Position numbers and translations under genes: made by a program | NCBI RefSeq assembly: GCF_004114535.1 | Contig: NZ_LBJC01000002.1 | Location: 248,001-312,000, forward strand | Direction of reading: 5' to 3' | From: Bradyrhizobium nanningense | GTDB taxonomy: Bacteria > Pseudomonadota > Alphaproteobacteria > Rhizobiales > Xanthobacteraceae | Length of the DNA stretch: 64,000 nt | Shown here: positions 1 through 9,503 of the stretch, in pieces | Position numbering within the stretch: position 1 is the first letter of the stretch | Layout: the number at the start of each line of letters is the position of its first letter | The notes under the pieces: model-generated | What the model was told of the DNA's origin: nothing | Seen by the model: the letters and a program-made list of their open reading frames with translations, nothing else | Database searches by the model: none

Positions 1-946
1 ACGTCGCTGACATCACCGGACCGAGGCCCATGATGCTGGGATCGAGCGCCGCCCAGTTGCTGTCGACGATCGCGGCCTTCGGCGTGAGCTTGTGTTTTGC
101 GACCGCGGCGTCGGAAGCCAGGATCACCCAGGAGGCGCCGTCGGTGATCTGCGAGGAATTGCCGGCGGTGACCTGGCCCCAGGGGCGCTCGAACACCGGC
201 TTCAGCTTTGCCAGCGTCTCGGCCGTCGAGTCCGGGCGCACGCCGTCATCGTGGTCGAAGAACTTGCCGTCGCGCGAGAACGCGGTCTCGACTTCGCCTT
301 TCAGATAGCCCGCGCCTTGCGCATGCGCGAGCCGGCGATGGCTCTCGGCGGCATAGGCATCGGACTGCGCCCGCGTAATGCCGAAGAGATGACCGACGAC
401 CTCGGCGGTCTGCCCCATGTTCAGGTCGGTGACGGGATCGGTCAGCCCGCGTTCCAGGCCGATGATCGGCTTGAGATAGCGGGGGCGGAGCCTGAAGGCC
501 GCGGCGAGCTTCGCGGCCACGCCCTTGCCGGTGGCGAGGCCGGCGAACCAGCGCACACCCGAATTCGACCAGACCAGCGGCGCGTGGCTCAACGCCTCGG
601 TGCCGCCGGCGAGGATCATGTCGGCATGGCCTTCGCGAATGTAGCGATAGGCGGTGTCGATCGACTGCATGCCGGAGCCGCAATTGATCTGCACGGTGAA
701 GGCGACCATGTCCTCGCCCATGCCGAGCCGGAGCGCGGCAACGCGGGCCGGATTCATCTCGTCCGCAATCACGTTGACGCAGCCGAGAATGACCTGGTCG
801 AAGCTATCGGGCGCAAACGGCTGGCGCGCCAACAGCGGCCGGCCGCATTGCACGGCGAGATCGACCGGCGTGAACGGTCCTGGCCCCGAGCGTGCCTTCA
901 GAAACGGCGTCCGGCTGCCGTCGACGATGAATACCGGTCGTGCCAT
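1..946 (-). CDS. acetyl-CoA C-acyltransferase (thiolase), 3' end cut by window edge
   Basis: Thiolase of fatty-acid beta-oxidation, which cleaves 3-ketoacyl-CoA with CoA. Translation on the minus strand starts MARPVFIVDGSRTPF, the usual thiolase N-terminus. The motif NCGSGMQS places the nucleophilic cysteine at about residue 89. About 315 codons are present; the C-terminal His and second active-site Cys lie beyond the window. The start ATG (944-946) shares one base with the TGA of the acyl-CoA dehydrogenase upstream (TGATG), so the two genes are probably translationally coupled in one beta-oxidation operon. Whether it is a biosynthetic acetyl-CoA acetyltransferase or a long-chain FadA/FadI enzyme cannot be settled here, but the FadE neighbour favours degradation. 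Confidence 0.93.
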   Translation of the reverse strand, partial: MARPVFIVDGSRTPFLKARSGPGPFTPVDLAVQCGRPLLARQPFAPDSFDQVILGCVNVIADEMNPARVAALRLGMGEDMVAFTVQINCGSGMQSIDTAYRYIREGHADMILAGGTEALSHAPLVWSNSGVRWFAGLATGKGVAAKLAAAFRLRPRYLKPIIGLERGLTDPVTDLNMGQTAEVVGHLFGITRAQSDAYAAESHRRLAHAQGAGYLKGEVETAFSRDGKFFDHDDGVRPDSTAETLAKLKPVFERPWGQVTAGNSSQITDGASWVILASDAAVAKHKLTPKAAIVDSNWAALDPSIMGLGPVMSAT

Positions 947-3213
947 CAGCCCGTCGCCCTCTGTTCACCGAGTTCCTGGAAGAACTGATGCACATTGACG
1001 GTTTTCTTGTAAATCGGCGACAGCGCCTCCGGGGCAAAATCGTCGACCTCGATCACGTCTTTGACGGCCTGATGGGCCGCGGCAAGCTGCTCGCCTTCGG
1101 CCTGCGTGATCACGCCCTTGGCGACCGCATCATTCCAGTCGCGCAGCTGCGCGGCGCGCATGCGCTTGGCGATCGCATCGCTGCCGGTGGCCAGCATAAA
1201 GGCGCGCTCCAACCGGGCAAAGCCGCCATCGTCCTCGACATGGGCCAGATCCGGCGTCAGACGCTCACGCGCCGCCGAGGGCTCCAGCACGATGCCCGCG
1301 CATTGATGCACGACGCGGTCGGACGGGCCGAGCACGCGGGCACCGAACGGCTGGACCACCAGCTTGAGAAACATTGCGACGAAGCGATTGGGCAGGTTGG
1401 CGAGAATTTCGGCGAGCCGGTTCTCGATCGTCCTGAAGCCGCTGGCCATGCACCATTCCAGCGCGGCAAAGTCCTCCTTCTGCCGGCCCTCGTCGTGCCA
1501 GCGCTTCAGCGCCGCGGAGAGCAGATACAGCTCGGACAGGATGTCGCCGAAGCGCGCCGACAGCATCTCCTTGCGCTTGAGCGCGCCGCCGAGCGTCAGC
1601 AGCGCCATGTCGGCGCAGAGCGCAAACGCCGCCGCATAGCGCGAGAGCTGGCGATAGAACGGCGTGGCGTCGCCCGCATCAGGCGCAAGCGCGAAGGCGC
1701 CAAAAGTCCAGCTCCGGCCGATGGCGCGAAACAGCGTCCGGAAGCTGTGGCCGACATGCTTCCAGAAGGCTTTGTCGAACGCGGTGAGGCCACGCTCGCG
1801 ATCGGCGTCGGCGAGCGCGTTCATCTCGTCGAGCAGATAGGGATGCGCGCGGATCGCGCCCTGCCCGAACACGATGAGATTGCGCGTCAGGATGTTGGCA
1901 CCCTCCACCGTAATCCCGACCGGCACGGCGCGGTGCAGATTGCCAAGATAGTTTTGCGGACCATCGATCACGGCCTTGCCGCCATGGATGTCCATGGCAT
2001 CGTCGATCGCGATCCGCATCCGTTCGGTCGCCTGCAGCTTCATAATGCCGGAAATGACGGCGGGATGAACGCCGGCGTTGAGCGCCGCACAGGTCAGCCG
2101 CCGCGCCGCGTCGAGTTGATAGGCGGTGGCGACGATGCGCGCGAGCGGCTCCTCGACGCCTTCAAACTTGGAGATCGAGATCCCGAACTGCTCGCGGATG
2201 CGCGCGTAGGCGCCGGTGGTCCGCGCGGCATAGGCGGCACCCGCGGCCGAGAGCGATGGCAGCGAGATGCCACGACCGGCGGCAAGCGCCGTCATCAGCA
2301 TCTTCCAGCCCTGCCCGAGCCGCTTCTTGCCACCGATGACATAATCCAGCGGGATGAAGACGTCGCGGCCCCGGTTCGGCCCGTTCTGGAACACCTGCAT
2401 CGATGGCAGATGGCGCTGGCCGATCTCGACGCCGGGCAGATCGGTCGGGATCAGCGCGACGGTGATGCCGAGCTCTTCCTGCTGGCCGGCGAGATGATCG
2501 GGATCATAGGCCTTGAAGGCGAGGCCCAGCAGCGTCGCGACCGGGCCTAGCGTGATGTAGCGCTTGTGCCAGTTGAGCTTGAGCCCGATGACCTCGCGGC
2601 CATCGAACTCTCCCTTGCAGATGATGCCGCTGTCGACCATCGAGGCGGCATCGGAGCCGGCTTCAGGGCTGGTGAGGCCGAAGCAGGGAATATCGCGGCC
2701 GTCGGCGAGACGCGGCAGCCAGTGCGCCTGCTGCTCTTTTGTGCCGAAACGCATCAGGAGCTCGCCAGGCCCCAGCGAGTTCGGCACCATCACGGTGACG
2801 GCGGCGGCGATCGAGCGGGTCGATATCTTGCGCACCACTTCCGAATGGGCGTAGGGCGAGAAGCCAAGGCCGCCGAACTCCTTCGGGATGATCATGCCGA
2901 AGAATCTCTCGCGCTTGACGAAGTGCCAGACGTCCTGCGGCAGGTCGCGCCATTCCCAGAAGATCTTCCACTCGTCGAGCATGGCGCAGAGCTCGTCGAC
3001 GGGACCGTTGAGGAAGGCCCGCTCCTCCTCGGTCAATCTGGCTGGCGCAATTTTCAGCAGTTTCGACCAGTCAGGATTGCCGGTGAAGAGATCCGCGTCC
3101 CACCAGACGTCGCCCGCCTCCAGCGCTTCGCGCTCGGTGTCGGACATCGCGGGCAGCACACCGCGCGCCCAGGAGAAGATCGGCTTTGTCAGGGTGTCGC
3201 GGCGGAAGCTCAT
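946..3213 (-). CDS. FadE-type acyl-CoA dehydrogenase
   Basis: Large acyl-CoA dehydrogenase that introduces the trans-2 double bond in fatty acyl-CoA, the first step of beta-oxidation. It has about 755 residues, close to the FadE subfamily, which carries a C-terminal extension (DUF1974) beyond the usual ~380-residue dehydrogenase. Middle and C-terminal dehydrogenase segments are recognisable, e.g. CFGLTSPEAGSDAAS and DAMDIHGGKAVIDGPQN. An ATG at 3225 is in frame, but GAGGT about 8 nt before the ATG at 3213 (MSFRRDTLTK) makes the second Met the better start. The thiolase gene overlaps its stop codon by one base. The approximately 290 bp upstream hold a palindromic repeat and no other gene. Confidence 0.93.
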   Translation of the reverse strand: MSFRRDTLTKPIFSWARGVLPAMSDTEREALEAGDVWWDADLFTGNPDWSKLLKIAPARLTEEERAFLNGPVDELCAMLDEWKIFWEWRDLPQDVWHFVKRERFFGMIIPKEFGGLGFSPYAHSEVVRKISTRSIAAAVTVMVPNSLGPGELLMRFGTKEQQAHWLPRLADGRDIPCFGLTSPEAGSDAASMVDSGIICKGEFDGREVIGLKLNWHKRYITLGPVATLLGLAFKAYDPDHLAGQQEELGITVALIPTDLPGVEIGQRHLPSMQVFQNGPNRGRDVFIPLDYVIGGKKRLGQGWKMLMTALAAGRGISLPSLSAAGAAYAARTTGAYARIREQFGISISKFEGVEEPLARIVATAYQLDAARRLTCAALNAGVHPAVISGIMKLQATERMRIAIDDAMDIHGGKAVIDGPQNYLGNLHRAVPVGITVEGANILTRNLIVFGQGAIRAHPYLLDEMNALADADRERGLTAFDKAFWKHVGHSFRTLFRAIGRSWTFGAFALAPDAGDATPFYRQLSRYAAAFALCADMALLTLGGALKRKEMLSARFGDILSELYLLSAALKRWHDEGRQKEDFAALEWCMASGFRTIENRLAEILANLPNRFVAMFLKLVVQPFGARVLGPSDRVVHQCAGIVLEPSAARERLTPDLAHVEDDGGFARLERAFMLATGSDAIAKRMRAAQLRDWNDAVAKGVITQAEGEQLAAAHQAVKDVIEVDDFAPEALSPIYKKTVNVHQFFQELGEQRATG

Positions 3214-3386
3214 GGCTGACCTCATGCATCGGCGCGGTTATCGGCATTTTAGCGGAAACTGGCTGGCGGAGGCGAACACTTCGCCTGCAAAATTGACGCG
3301 GCCGGGCGGCCGCCCCCAGGACCATAACGGCGGGGGCGCGGGGGCAGTTCCGGGGAGGGAGATTGGGGCTAGATGTCTCTCCGCCT

Positions 3387-3484
3387 CATTCCGGGGCGAC
3401 GCGCAGCGTCGAGCCCGGATTTCATAACCACCATCGGGAGTATGGATTCCGGGTTCGCGCCTCGCGGCGCACCCCGGAATGACG
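3387..3484. repeat. palindromic intergenic repeat (CATTCCGGGG family)
   Basis: The element begins CATTCCGGGG and ends CCCCGGAATGACG, so its ends are inverted complements, with further internal complementarity. Related elements sit at 8262-8361 and, shortened, at 10401-10442. It lies in the 3214-3503 gap, where I see nothing else. Confidence 0.7.
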
Positions 3485-3503
3485 GCGTGAGAGAGGCGCC
3501 TGC

Positions 3504-4127
3504 CTAGTCCGGCCGAACCATCTCGAACATGTTTTCGGGCTTGATCTCGAAATAATCGCCGCGGCGGCCGGCGCGGACGATCGGGCGGGCGGCGGCCGTC
3601 TGGTAGACACCGTCCTTGATCATGGCCTTGTCGATGTGCACGGCGACCACCTCCCCTAGCGTCAGCCAGGCGTCGGCGGCTTTGCCATCGGCGCCTTTGA
3701 GACGGACGATGTCGGACACCCTGCACTCGAAGGCGACCGGGCTTTCGCCGACCCGCGGCACGTTGACGAGCTTGCCGGGAACGGCGGTGAGCCCCGCAAG
3801 CTTGAACTCATCGACCTCGGGCGCGACATGCGCGGCGGTCGCGTTCATATGCTTGGCCAGATCCATCGTCGCGAGATTCCAGACGAACTCGCCGGTCTGC
3901 TGGAGATTCTCGACCGTGTCCTTCCAATTGGTGGAGGAGAAACCGATGATCGGCGGCACGTAGCAGAAGGCGTTGAAGAAGCTGTAAGGCGCGAGATTGA
4001 CGTGACCCTTGGCATCGCGCGAGGAGATCCAGCCGATCGGCCGCGGCGCGATGATGGCGTTGAAGGGATCGTGCTTGAGGCCATGGCCCTTGGAGGGCTC
4101 GTAGAAATACAGGTCTTTGTCGGTCAC
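3504..4127 (-). CDS. flavin reductase-like (FMN-binding split barrel) protein
   Basis: A 207-residue protein of the flavin reductase / DIM6-NTAB type. Such proteins bind FMN and either reduce flavin with NAD(P)H for a partner oxygenase or act alone on flavin substrates. The N-terminal block HDPFNAIIAPRPIGWISSRD followed by NLAPYSFFNAF and PPIIGFSS is characteristic. I use the GTG at 4125-4127 (VTDKDLYFYEP) because AAGGAAG lies about 8 nt upstream. In-frame ATGs at 4148 and 4217 would make the N-terminus out of an intergenic palindromic repeat, so they are unlikely. No partner oxygenase is adjacent and the substrate is unknown. Confidence 0.85.
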   Translation of the reverse strand: MTDKDLYFYEPSKGHGLKHDPFNAIIAPRPIGWISSRDAKGHVNLAPYSFFNAFCYVPPIIGFSSTNWKDTVENLQQTGEFVWNLATMDLAKHMNATAAHVAPEVDEFKLAGLTAVPGKLVNVPRVGESPVAFECRVSDIVRLKGADGKAADAWLTLGEVVAVHIDKAMIKDGVYQTAAARPIVRAGRRGDYFEIKPENMFEMVRPD

Positions 4128-4142
4128 GCGCTGCTTCCTTTT

Positions 4143-4221
4143 CGTCATTGCGAGCGCAGCGAAGCAATCCAGAATCCCTCCGCGGAGACAGTCTGGATTG
4201 CTTCGCTGCGCTCGCAACGAC
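4143..4221. repeat. palindromic intergenic repeat (CGAGCGCAGCGAAGCAATCC family)
   Basis: Long inverted repeat: the left arm GCGAGCGCAGCGAAGCAATC is mirrored by GATTGCTTCGCTGCGCTCGC, with a short GC-rich centre. It lies immediately upstream of the flavin reductase start and can mislead start prediction. A degenerate copy is at 8137-8243. Confidence 0.85.
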
Positions 4222-4305
4222 AGAGTTTGTTGGTCCGTCCTGCGCCGCCACCAACCGGTCAGCCCGAGGCGGTCGACTGCTTATAGGGAGAAACTTCCCG
4301 CCCCG

Positions 4306-4905
4306 TCAGTGGCGCGGCGACAGACCCGCGATGACGAAATCGATCATCTGGTCGATGGTCGGGCCCGGCTTGGTGGCACACTGGGCAATCATCTGGGGGT
4401 GGAAGAACCGCATCATCGCGGTGCAGGCGCACAGCGAGGCCAGCTGGAGGTCCGGCGCTTCGAACTCGCCGGAGGCCACGCCCTGCGCGATCATCTGGCC
4501 GACGACGCCGGCGATGCACTCCATATGATTGACGCAGACCTGCCAATCCTCCTGCATCGCGATCTCGACCATCTCGTGCAACTTGTTGTCGCCGACGTAG
4601 CGCTCGGTGTTCATGCGATGGATGGTGGTGAGCAGTTCGCGGAAGCGCTCCGGCACCGGCCCTGGCCTCGCCACGATCCGCTGCGCCTCGAGCTCGACCT
4701 CGCCCATCAGCCCGCTGGCCACCGCCTGATGGATCGCCTTCTTCGATTCGAAGAAGCGATAGACATTGGCGGGGCTCATCCTGAGCTCCTTGGCGATGTC
4801 GCCGACCGTGGTCTTCTGGTACCCGATCTGGCGGAACAGCCGTTCGGCCACCTCGAGGATACGATCCCGGGTGTCGCCTTCGATATGTTCCGCAACCAGT
4901 GTCAT
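4306..4905 (-). CDS. TetR family regulator of the adjacent RND efflux operon
   Basis: A 199-residue TetR-type repressor. The N-terminal helix-turn-helix is clear: ILEVAERLFRQIGYQKTTV followed by IAKELRMSPANVYRFFESK, about residues 16-58. The C-terminal half is a ligand-binding helical domain. The gene starts 34 bp after the RND permease stop on the same strand, so it is likely the last gene of the adaptor-permease-regulator operon. It probably represses that operon through the inverted repeats upstream of the adaptor (9504-9549); this is inferred from position. The ligand is unknown and the ribosome binding site is weak. Confidence 0.9.
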   Translation of the reverse strand: MTLVAEHIEGDTRDRILEVAERLFRQIGYQKTTVGDIAKELRMSPANVYRFFESKKAIHQAVASGLMGEVELEAQRIVARPGPVPERFRELLTTIHRMNTERYVGDNKLHEMVEIAMQEDWQVCVNHMECIAGVVGQMIAQGVASGEFEAPDLQLASLCACTAMMRFFHPQMIAQCATKPGPTIDQMIDFVIAGLSPRH

Positions 4906-4939
4906 CTGTCAGGACTCGTCAACCAGCACTTCATCTCAC

Positions 4940-7900
4940 CTATTCAGCCGCTTCAGCAAGCGGAATTGCGCGGGGGTCATCGCTCCCATGCTGCGGCGCG
5001 GCAGGCTGCTCGGGGTTGCCCGCCTCGTCCAGGCTCTTCCTGAACCACAGCGCATAGAGGCCCGGCAGGTACAGCAGGGTGAGGAAGGTCGCCACGAACA
5101 GGCCGCCCATGATGGTGATCGCCATCGGACCCCAGAAGGCCGAGCGCGACAGCGGGATCATGGCGAGGATAGCGGCGAGCGCCGTCAGCACCACCGGACG
5201 GGCGCGGCGGACGGTTGCCTCCACGATCGCCTCGCGCCGGGTCAGGCCGTGGGAGACGTCGGTCTCGATCTGGTCAACCAGGATGACCGTGTTGCGCATG
5301 ATCATGCCGGCGAGCGCGATCAGGCCGAGCAGCGCCACGAAGCCGAACGGGGCGTTGGCGACGTTGAGGCCGAGCGAGGCGCCGACGATGCCGAGCGGCG
5401 CGGTCAGGAACACCAGGATCAGGCGCGAGAAGCTCTGCAGCTGGATCATCAGCAGCGTCAGCATCACCATGACCATCACCGGAAAGAGGATGAAGATCGA
5501 GGCGTTGCCCTTAGCCGATTCCTCGAACGCGCCGCCCGCCTCGATGCGGTAGGCCGGCTCGAGGTGATCCTTGATCGCCTTCAGCTTCGGCGCGATCTGG
5601 TTGGTCACGTCGGGCGCCTGCACGCCGTCGACGACATCGGAGCGCACGGTGATGGCCATGTCACGGTTGCGCCGCCACATGATCGGCTCCTCGTGCGCAT
5701 ACTCGATCTTGGCGATCTGCTGCAGCGGCACGGCAACGCCATTGCGCGAGGTGATGGTGAGGTCGCCGACACCGCCGAGGTCAAGGCGCTCGGACGGAAC
5801 CGCACGCGCGACCACGCCGATCTTCTCGATGCCGTCGCGCACGGTCGTGACCTGCGAGCCCGAGATCAGCATCGCGAGCGCCTGTGAGACGTCCTGCGGG
5901 GTCAGGCCCATAGCGCGGGCGCGATCCTGATCGACGACGAGCTTGAGGTATGGCGACTGCTCGTTCCAGTCGAGCTGGACGTCCTTGACGCTCTTGTTCT
6001 GCCGCATGACGTCGCGAACCTGGTAGGCGATCTCGCGCACCGTGTTGGCGTCGGGGCCGATCACGCGGAACTGCACGGGGAAGCCGACGGGAGGACCGAA
6101 ATTGAAGCGGTCGACGCGGACGCGCGCCTCGGACAGGAAGCCCTCGGCAGCCGCGTTCTCGATCTTGGCCTTGATGCGCTCGCGCGCCTCGACGCCCTTG
6201 GCGACGACGACGATCTCGGCAAAGGCCTCGTTCGGCAGCTGCGGATTGAGGCCGAGCCAGAAGCGCGGCGAGCCCTGGCCGACATAGGACGTATAGGTCT
6301 CGATGTCCTTGTCGTCCTTCAGCAATGTCTCGGCCTTCTTCACCGCCTTTTCGGTGACGTTGAAGGCGGTGCCCTCGGGCAGGCGCAGCTGGAAGAACAG
6401 CTCGGGCCGCTCCGACAGCGGGAAGAATTGCTGTTGGACATGGCCGAATCCGACGATCGAGGCGACGAAGACGCCGACGGTCGCGGCCACCACGGTGATG
6501 CGATGGTTGACGCACCATTGCACGATGGCGCGCAGGCCCCGATACATGCGGGTCTCGTAGACCGCGTGCGGATCGTGGTTGTGGTGCACCTTGATCTCCG
6601 GCAGCAGCTTGACGCCGATATAGGGCGTGAAGATTACCGCCACGAACCAGGAAGCGACCAGCGCGATCGCCACGATCCAGAAGATGCTGCCGGCATATTC
6701 GCCGACCGCGGAATTGGCAAAGCCGATGGGGAGGAAGCCAGCGGCCGTGACCAGCGTTCCCGTGAGCATCGGAAACGCAGTTGATTCCCAGGCAAAGGAC
6801 GCCGCACGCATGCGGTCCCAGCCCTGCTCCATCTTCACCACCATCATCTCGACCGCGATGATGGCGTCGTCGACGAGCAGGCCGAGCGCGATGATCAGCG
6901 CGCCGAGCGTGATGCGATGCAGGTCGAGCGACATCGTGTTCATGACGACGAAGACGATGCCGAGCACCAAAGGCACCGACAGCGCGACCACGATGCCGGT
7001 GCGCCAGCCGAGCGCCAGGAACGAGACGAACAGCACGATGACGAGCGCTTCCATGAAGGAGTGCACGAACTCGCCGACGGCGTGCTCGACCACCTTGGGC
7101 TGGTCGGCGATCAGCTTGACGTCGATGCCCTGCGGCACCGCCTTCATGAAGTCAGCCGTCGCCTTCTCGACCTCCTTGCCGAGGTCGAGGATGTTGGCAC
7201 CCTTGGCAGTGACGACGCCGATGCCGATCGCGGCCTTGCCTTCCTGGCGGACGACGAAGCTCGGCGGATCGACATAGCCGTGGGTGACGGTGGCGATATC
7301 CCCTAAGCGGAACACGCGGCCGTTGCTCTCGACCGGCGTTTCGGCAACGGCCTTGGCACCGTCGAGCGCGCCGGTGACACGGAGCGGCACGCGCTGCGAG
7401 GAGGTCTCAACCGTGCCGGCGGGGGTCACGTTGTTCTGCTTGGCGAGCGAATCGAACAGCGCCTGCGGCGTGATGCCGAGGGTGGCGAGTTTGGCGTGGC
7501 TGAACTCGACGAAGATGCGCTCGTCCTGGTTGCCGTAGACGTCGACCTTGGTCACACCGGGCACCTTGAGCAGGCGCTGGCGGAAGCCTTCCGAAACCTT
7601 CTTGAGCTGGGCGTAGTCCGTCCCGTCGCCGGTCATCATGTAGAGGATGGAATCGACGTCGGAGAACTCGTCGTTGACGACGGGTCCCAGGATGCCCGAT
7701 GGCAGCTGACCCTGCACGTCGACCAGCTTCTTGCGCAGCAGATAAAAGAGATAAGGCACGTCCTTCGGCGGCGTGCTGTCGCGGAAGGTCACCTGCAGCG
7801 CGGTGAAGGCGGGCTTGGAATAAGTCTGCACCTTCTCGAAATAGGGCAGCTCCTGGATCTTCTTCTCGATGGGATCGGCGACTTGCGTCTGCATCTCCTG

Positions 7901-8077
7901 CGCGGTCGCGCCCGGCCAGATCACGGAGACGTTGACCACCTTCACCGTGAAGAACGGATCCTCGGCGCGGCCGAGCTTCTCATAGGAGAAGAAGCCGGCG
8001 ACGCCGAGAATGATCATCAGGAAGAGAACCAGCGTCGGATGGCTGACGGCCCAGGCCGAAAGGTTGAAGCGCTTCAT
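4940..8077 (-). CDS. RND efflux transporter, permease subunit
   Basis: Inner-membrane proton-driven multidrug/solvent efflux pump of the AcrB/MexB fold, 1045 residues, the normal family length. TM1 is at about residues 12-30, followed by a long periplasmic porter domain. Further TM groups lie at about 330-500 and 850-1020. The proton-relay pair is visible in LGLLVDDAIIAVEMM (Asp-Asp near residue 404). GAGAGAG precedes the ATG. It follows the adaptor gene after about 290 bp of repeat-rich DNA and precedes the TetR gene. No outer-membrane channel gene is present in the cluster, so a TolC-like partner must be encoded elsewhere. Confidence 0.96.
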   Translation of the reverse strand: MKRFNLSAWAVSHPTLVLFLMIILGVAGFFSYEKLGRAEDPFFTVKVVNVSVIWPGATAQEMQTQVADPIEKKIQELPYFEKVQTYSKPAFTALQVTFRDSTPPKDVPYLFYLLRKKLVDVQGQLPSGILGPVVNDEFSDVDSILYMMTGDGTDYAQLKKVSEGFRQRLLKVPGVTKVDVYGNQDERIFVEFSHAKLATLGITPQALFDSLAKQNNVTPAGTVETSSQRVPLRVTGALDGAKAVAETPVESNGRVFRLGDIATVTHGYVDPPSFVVRQEGKAAIGIGVVTAKGANILDLGKEVEKATADFMKAVPQGIDVKLIADQPKVVEHAVGEFVHSFMEALVIVLFVSFLALGWRTGIVVALSVPLVLGIVFVVMNTMSLDLHRITLGALIIALGLLVDDAIIAVEMMVVKMEQGWDRMRAASFAWESTAFPMLTGTLVTAAGFLPIGFANSAVGEYAGSIFWIVAIALVASWFVAVIFTPYIGVKLLPEIKVHHNHDPHAVYETRMYRGLRAIVQWCVNHRITVVAATVGVFVASIVGFGHVQQQFFPLSERPELFFQLRLPEGTAFNVTEKAVKKAETLLKDDKDIETYTSYVGQGSPRFWLGLNPQLPNEAFAEIVVVAKGVEARERIKAKIENAAAEGFLSEARVRVDRFNFGPPVGFPVQFRVIGPDANTVREIAYQVRDVMRQNKSVKDVQLDWNEQSPYLKLVVDQDRARAMGLTPQDVSQALAMLISGSQVTTVRDGIEKIGVVARAVPSERLDLGGVGDLTITSRNGVAVPLQQIAKIEYAHEEPIMWRRNRDMAITVRSDVVDGVQAPDVTNQIAPKLKAIKDHLEPAYRIEAGGAFEESAKGNASIFILFPVMVMVMLTLLMIQLQSFSRLILVFLTAPLGIVGASLGLNVANAPFGFVALLGLIALAGMIMRNTVILVDQIETDVSHGLTRREAIVEATVRRARPVVLTALAAILAMIPLSRSAFWGPMAITIMGGLFVATFLTLLYLPGLYALWFRKSLDEAGNPEQPAAPQHGSDDPRAIPLAEAAE

Positions 8078-8136
8078 CGCTCTCTCCGAAAAGACGATCC
8101 AATTGCCAAAAACACGACAGTCACTCTGTTCAACCC

Positions 8137-8243
8137 GTCGTCGCGAGGCAGCGAAGCAATCCAGGGGGCTGGGCAGGTTCTGGATCGCTTCGCCGCTTCA
8201 GCCCAAGCATTGGCGCCGGGGCCGAAACTCGCCTTGCAACGAC
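8137..8243. repeat. degenerate palindromic intergenic repeat (second copy of the 4143 family)
   Basis: Begins GTCGCGAGGCAGCGAAGCAA and ends CTTGCAACGAC, resembling the arms of the 4143-4221 element but with a longer, diverged centre. It sits between two genes that should belong to one efflux operon. Confidence 0.55.
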
Positions 8244-8261
8244 GGAACTCGACTTCTCTTG

Positions 8262-8361
8262 TCATTCCGGGATGGTCCGAAGGACCAGACCCGGAATCTC
8301 GAGATTCTCAGGTGCGCAATTGCGCACCTTAGTTCACGCTACGCGTGCCCCCGGAATGACG
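8262..8361. repeat. palindromic intergenic repeat (CATTCCGGG family)
   Basis: Starts GTCATTCCGGGATGG and ends CCCCCGGAATGAC; the ends are inverted complements and the interior has smaller palindromes such as GTGCGCAATTGCGCAC. Same family as 3387-3484. It fills the rest of the 288-bp space between adaptor and permease genes. Confidence 0.7.
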
Positions 8362-8365
8362 AGAG

Positions 8366-9472
8366 TTAAAACGACAGTGACGACACGACCCGCACCCGCT
8401 GGCCCGGATCAAGCTTCTGCACACCGAGGGCAACGATCTTGGCGCCCTCTTCCACGCCGCTGGTGATGACGACGTCGTTGCTCTCGTAGGACTTCACCGT
8501 CACCGGCTTCAGCGTAAGCGCGCCGTTGTCGTCGACGACGTAGAAGGACGGCTTGCCGCCTTCGTTGAACAGGGCCGACAGCGGCAGTCGCGCGACGCGC
8601 TCGGTCGCGGCATCCGACAGCGTGAGCGTCGCGGTCATGCCGAGCGCGACCTTGTCGTCGGCCTCGGGCAACGAGAATTTCGCAAGATAGGTGCGCGTGG
8701 CCGGATCGGCCGCTGGCGCGATCTCGCGCAGCTTGGCTGTGTATTTCTTGTTCGGCTCGGACCAAAGAGTGACGCTGGCGACGCCCGACTTGGCACGTCC
8801 AACCAGCGTCTCAGGGATCGCGACGACCGCTTCCTTCTCGGCAAAGCGGGCGACACGGATCGAAGCCTGGCCCGCGGCGACCACCTGGCCGGGCTCGATC
8901 AGCGTTGCGGTGACGACGCCACGGGCGTCGGCAACGAGCGTCGCGTAGGAAAGGGAATTCTTGCTCAATTCGAGCGCGCGCTCGGCGCGGTTCAAGCGCG
9001 CGCGGGCTTCGTCGGCGGCGGCGCGGCTCGAATCCATCTGTGCGTCCGTGGTCCAGCCCTTGGCCTTCAAATCCTTGGCGCGCTGCTCGGCGGCCGCCGC
9101 CTGGGCCAGCACGCCGGTGGCCGCGGTCTGTTCGGCGAGGGCCTGCTCGGCCTGCAGCTTCAAATCGACCTCGTCGAGGGTCGCGAGCGGCTGGCCGATT
9201 TCGACGGTCTGACCGACCTCCACGAGGCGCTTGGCGACCTTACCGGCGACGCGAAAGCCGAGGTCACTCTCGATCCGCGGCCTGACGGTGCCGACGAAGC
9301 TCCGCTCCGGCGTCTCGGAATCATAATGCGCGGTTGCGACCAGAACCGGCCGCGGCGGCTCGGCCTTCTCGGCGACGGTGTCATTGCACCCGGCCAGGGT
9401 CGCGGCCATCAGGGCCAGCGATACACCCGCCAACAGCCTGGAATAACTCGACGAAACCGACCGGACGAACAT
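8366..9472 (-). CDS. RND efflux periplasmic adaptor (membrane fusion lipoprotein)
   Basis: A 368-residue HlyD/AcrA-type adaptor that links an RND permease to an outer-membrane channel. The signal sequence ends in a lipobox, LAGC with Cys at about residue 29, so it is probably lipidated and anchored to the inner membrane. Lipoyl/barrel-sandwich halves (GKVAKRLVEVGQTVEIGQPL and VVTATLIEPGQVVAAGQ) flank an alpha-hairpin of about residues 100-165. A beta-barrel domain follows. AGGAG lies 9 nt before the ATG. It is first in the efflux operon, and its upstream region carries the likely TetR operator. Confidence 0.94.
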   Translation of the reverse strand: MFVRSVSSSYSRLLAGVSLALMAATLAGCNDTVAEKAEPPRPVLVATAHYDSETPERSFVGTVRPRIESDLGFRVAGKVAKRLVEVGQTVEIGQPLATLDEVDLKLQAEQALAEQTAATGVLAQAAAAEQRAKDLKAKGWTTDAQMDSSRAAADEARARLNRAERALELSKNSLSYATLVADARGVVTATLIEPGQVVAAGQASIRVARFAEKEAVVAIPETLVGRAKSGVASVTLWSEPNKKYTAKLREIAPAADPATRTYLAKFSLPEADDKVALGMTATLTLSDAATERVARLPLSALFNEGGKPSFYVVDDNGALTLKPVTVKSYESNDVVITSGVEEGAKIVALGVQKLDPGQRVRVVSSLSF

Positions 9473-9503
9473 CGAAGGACACTCCTGTATCTCGAATGAG
9501 AGG

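Noticed and set aside
940..2550. A 536-codon plus-strand open frame opposite the acyl-CoA dehydrogenase
   Set aside because: Antisense shadow with Arg/Gly-rich low-complexity text; the minus-strand gene has full family motifs.
4128..4217. Longer N-terminus for the flavin reductase-like protein
   Set aside because: It would translate the palindromic repeat at 4143-4221; the GTG at 4125-4127 has a good ribosome site.
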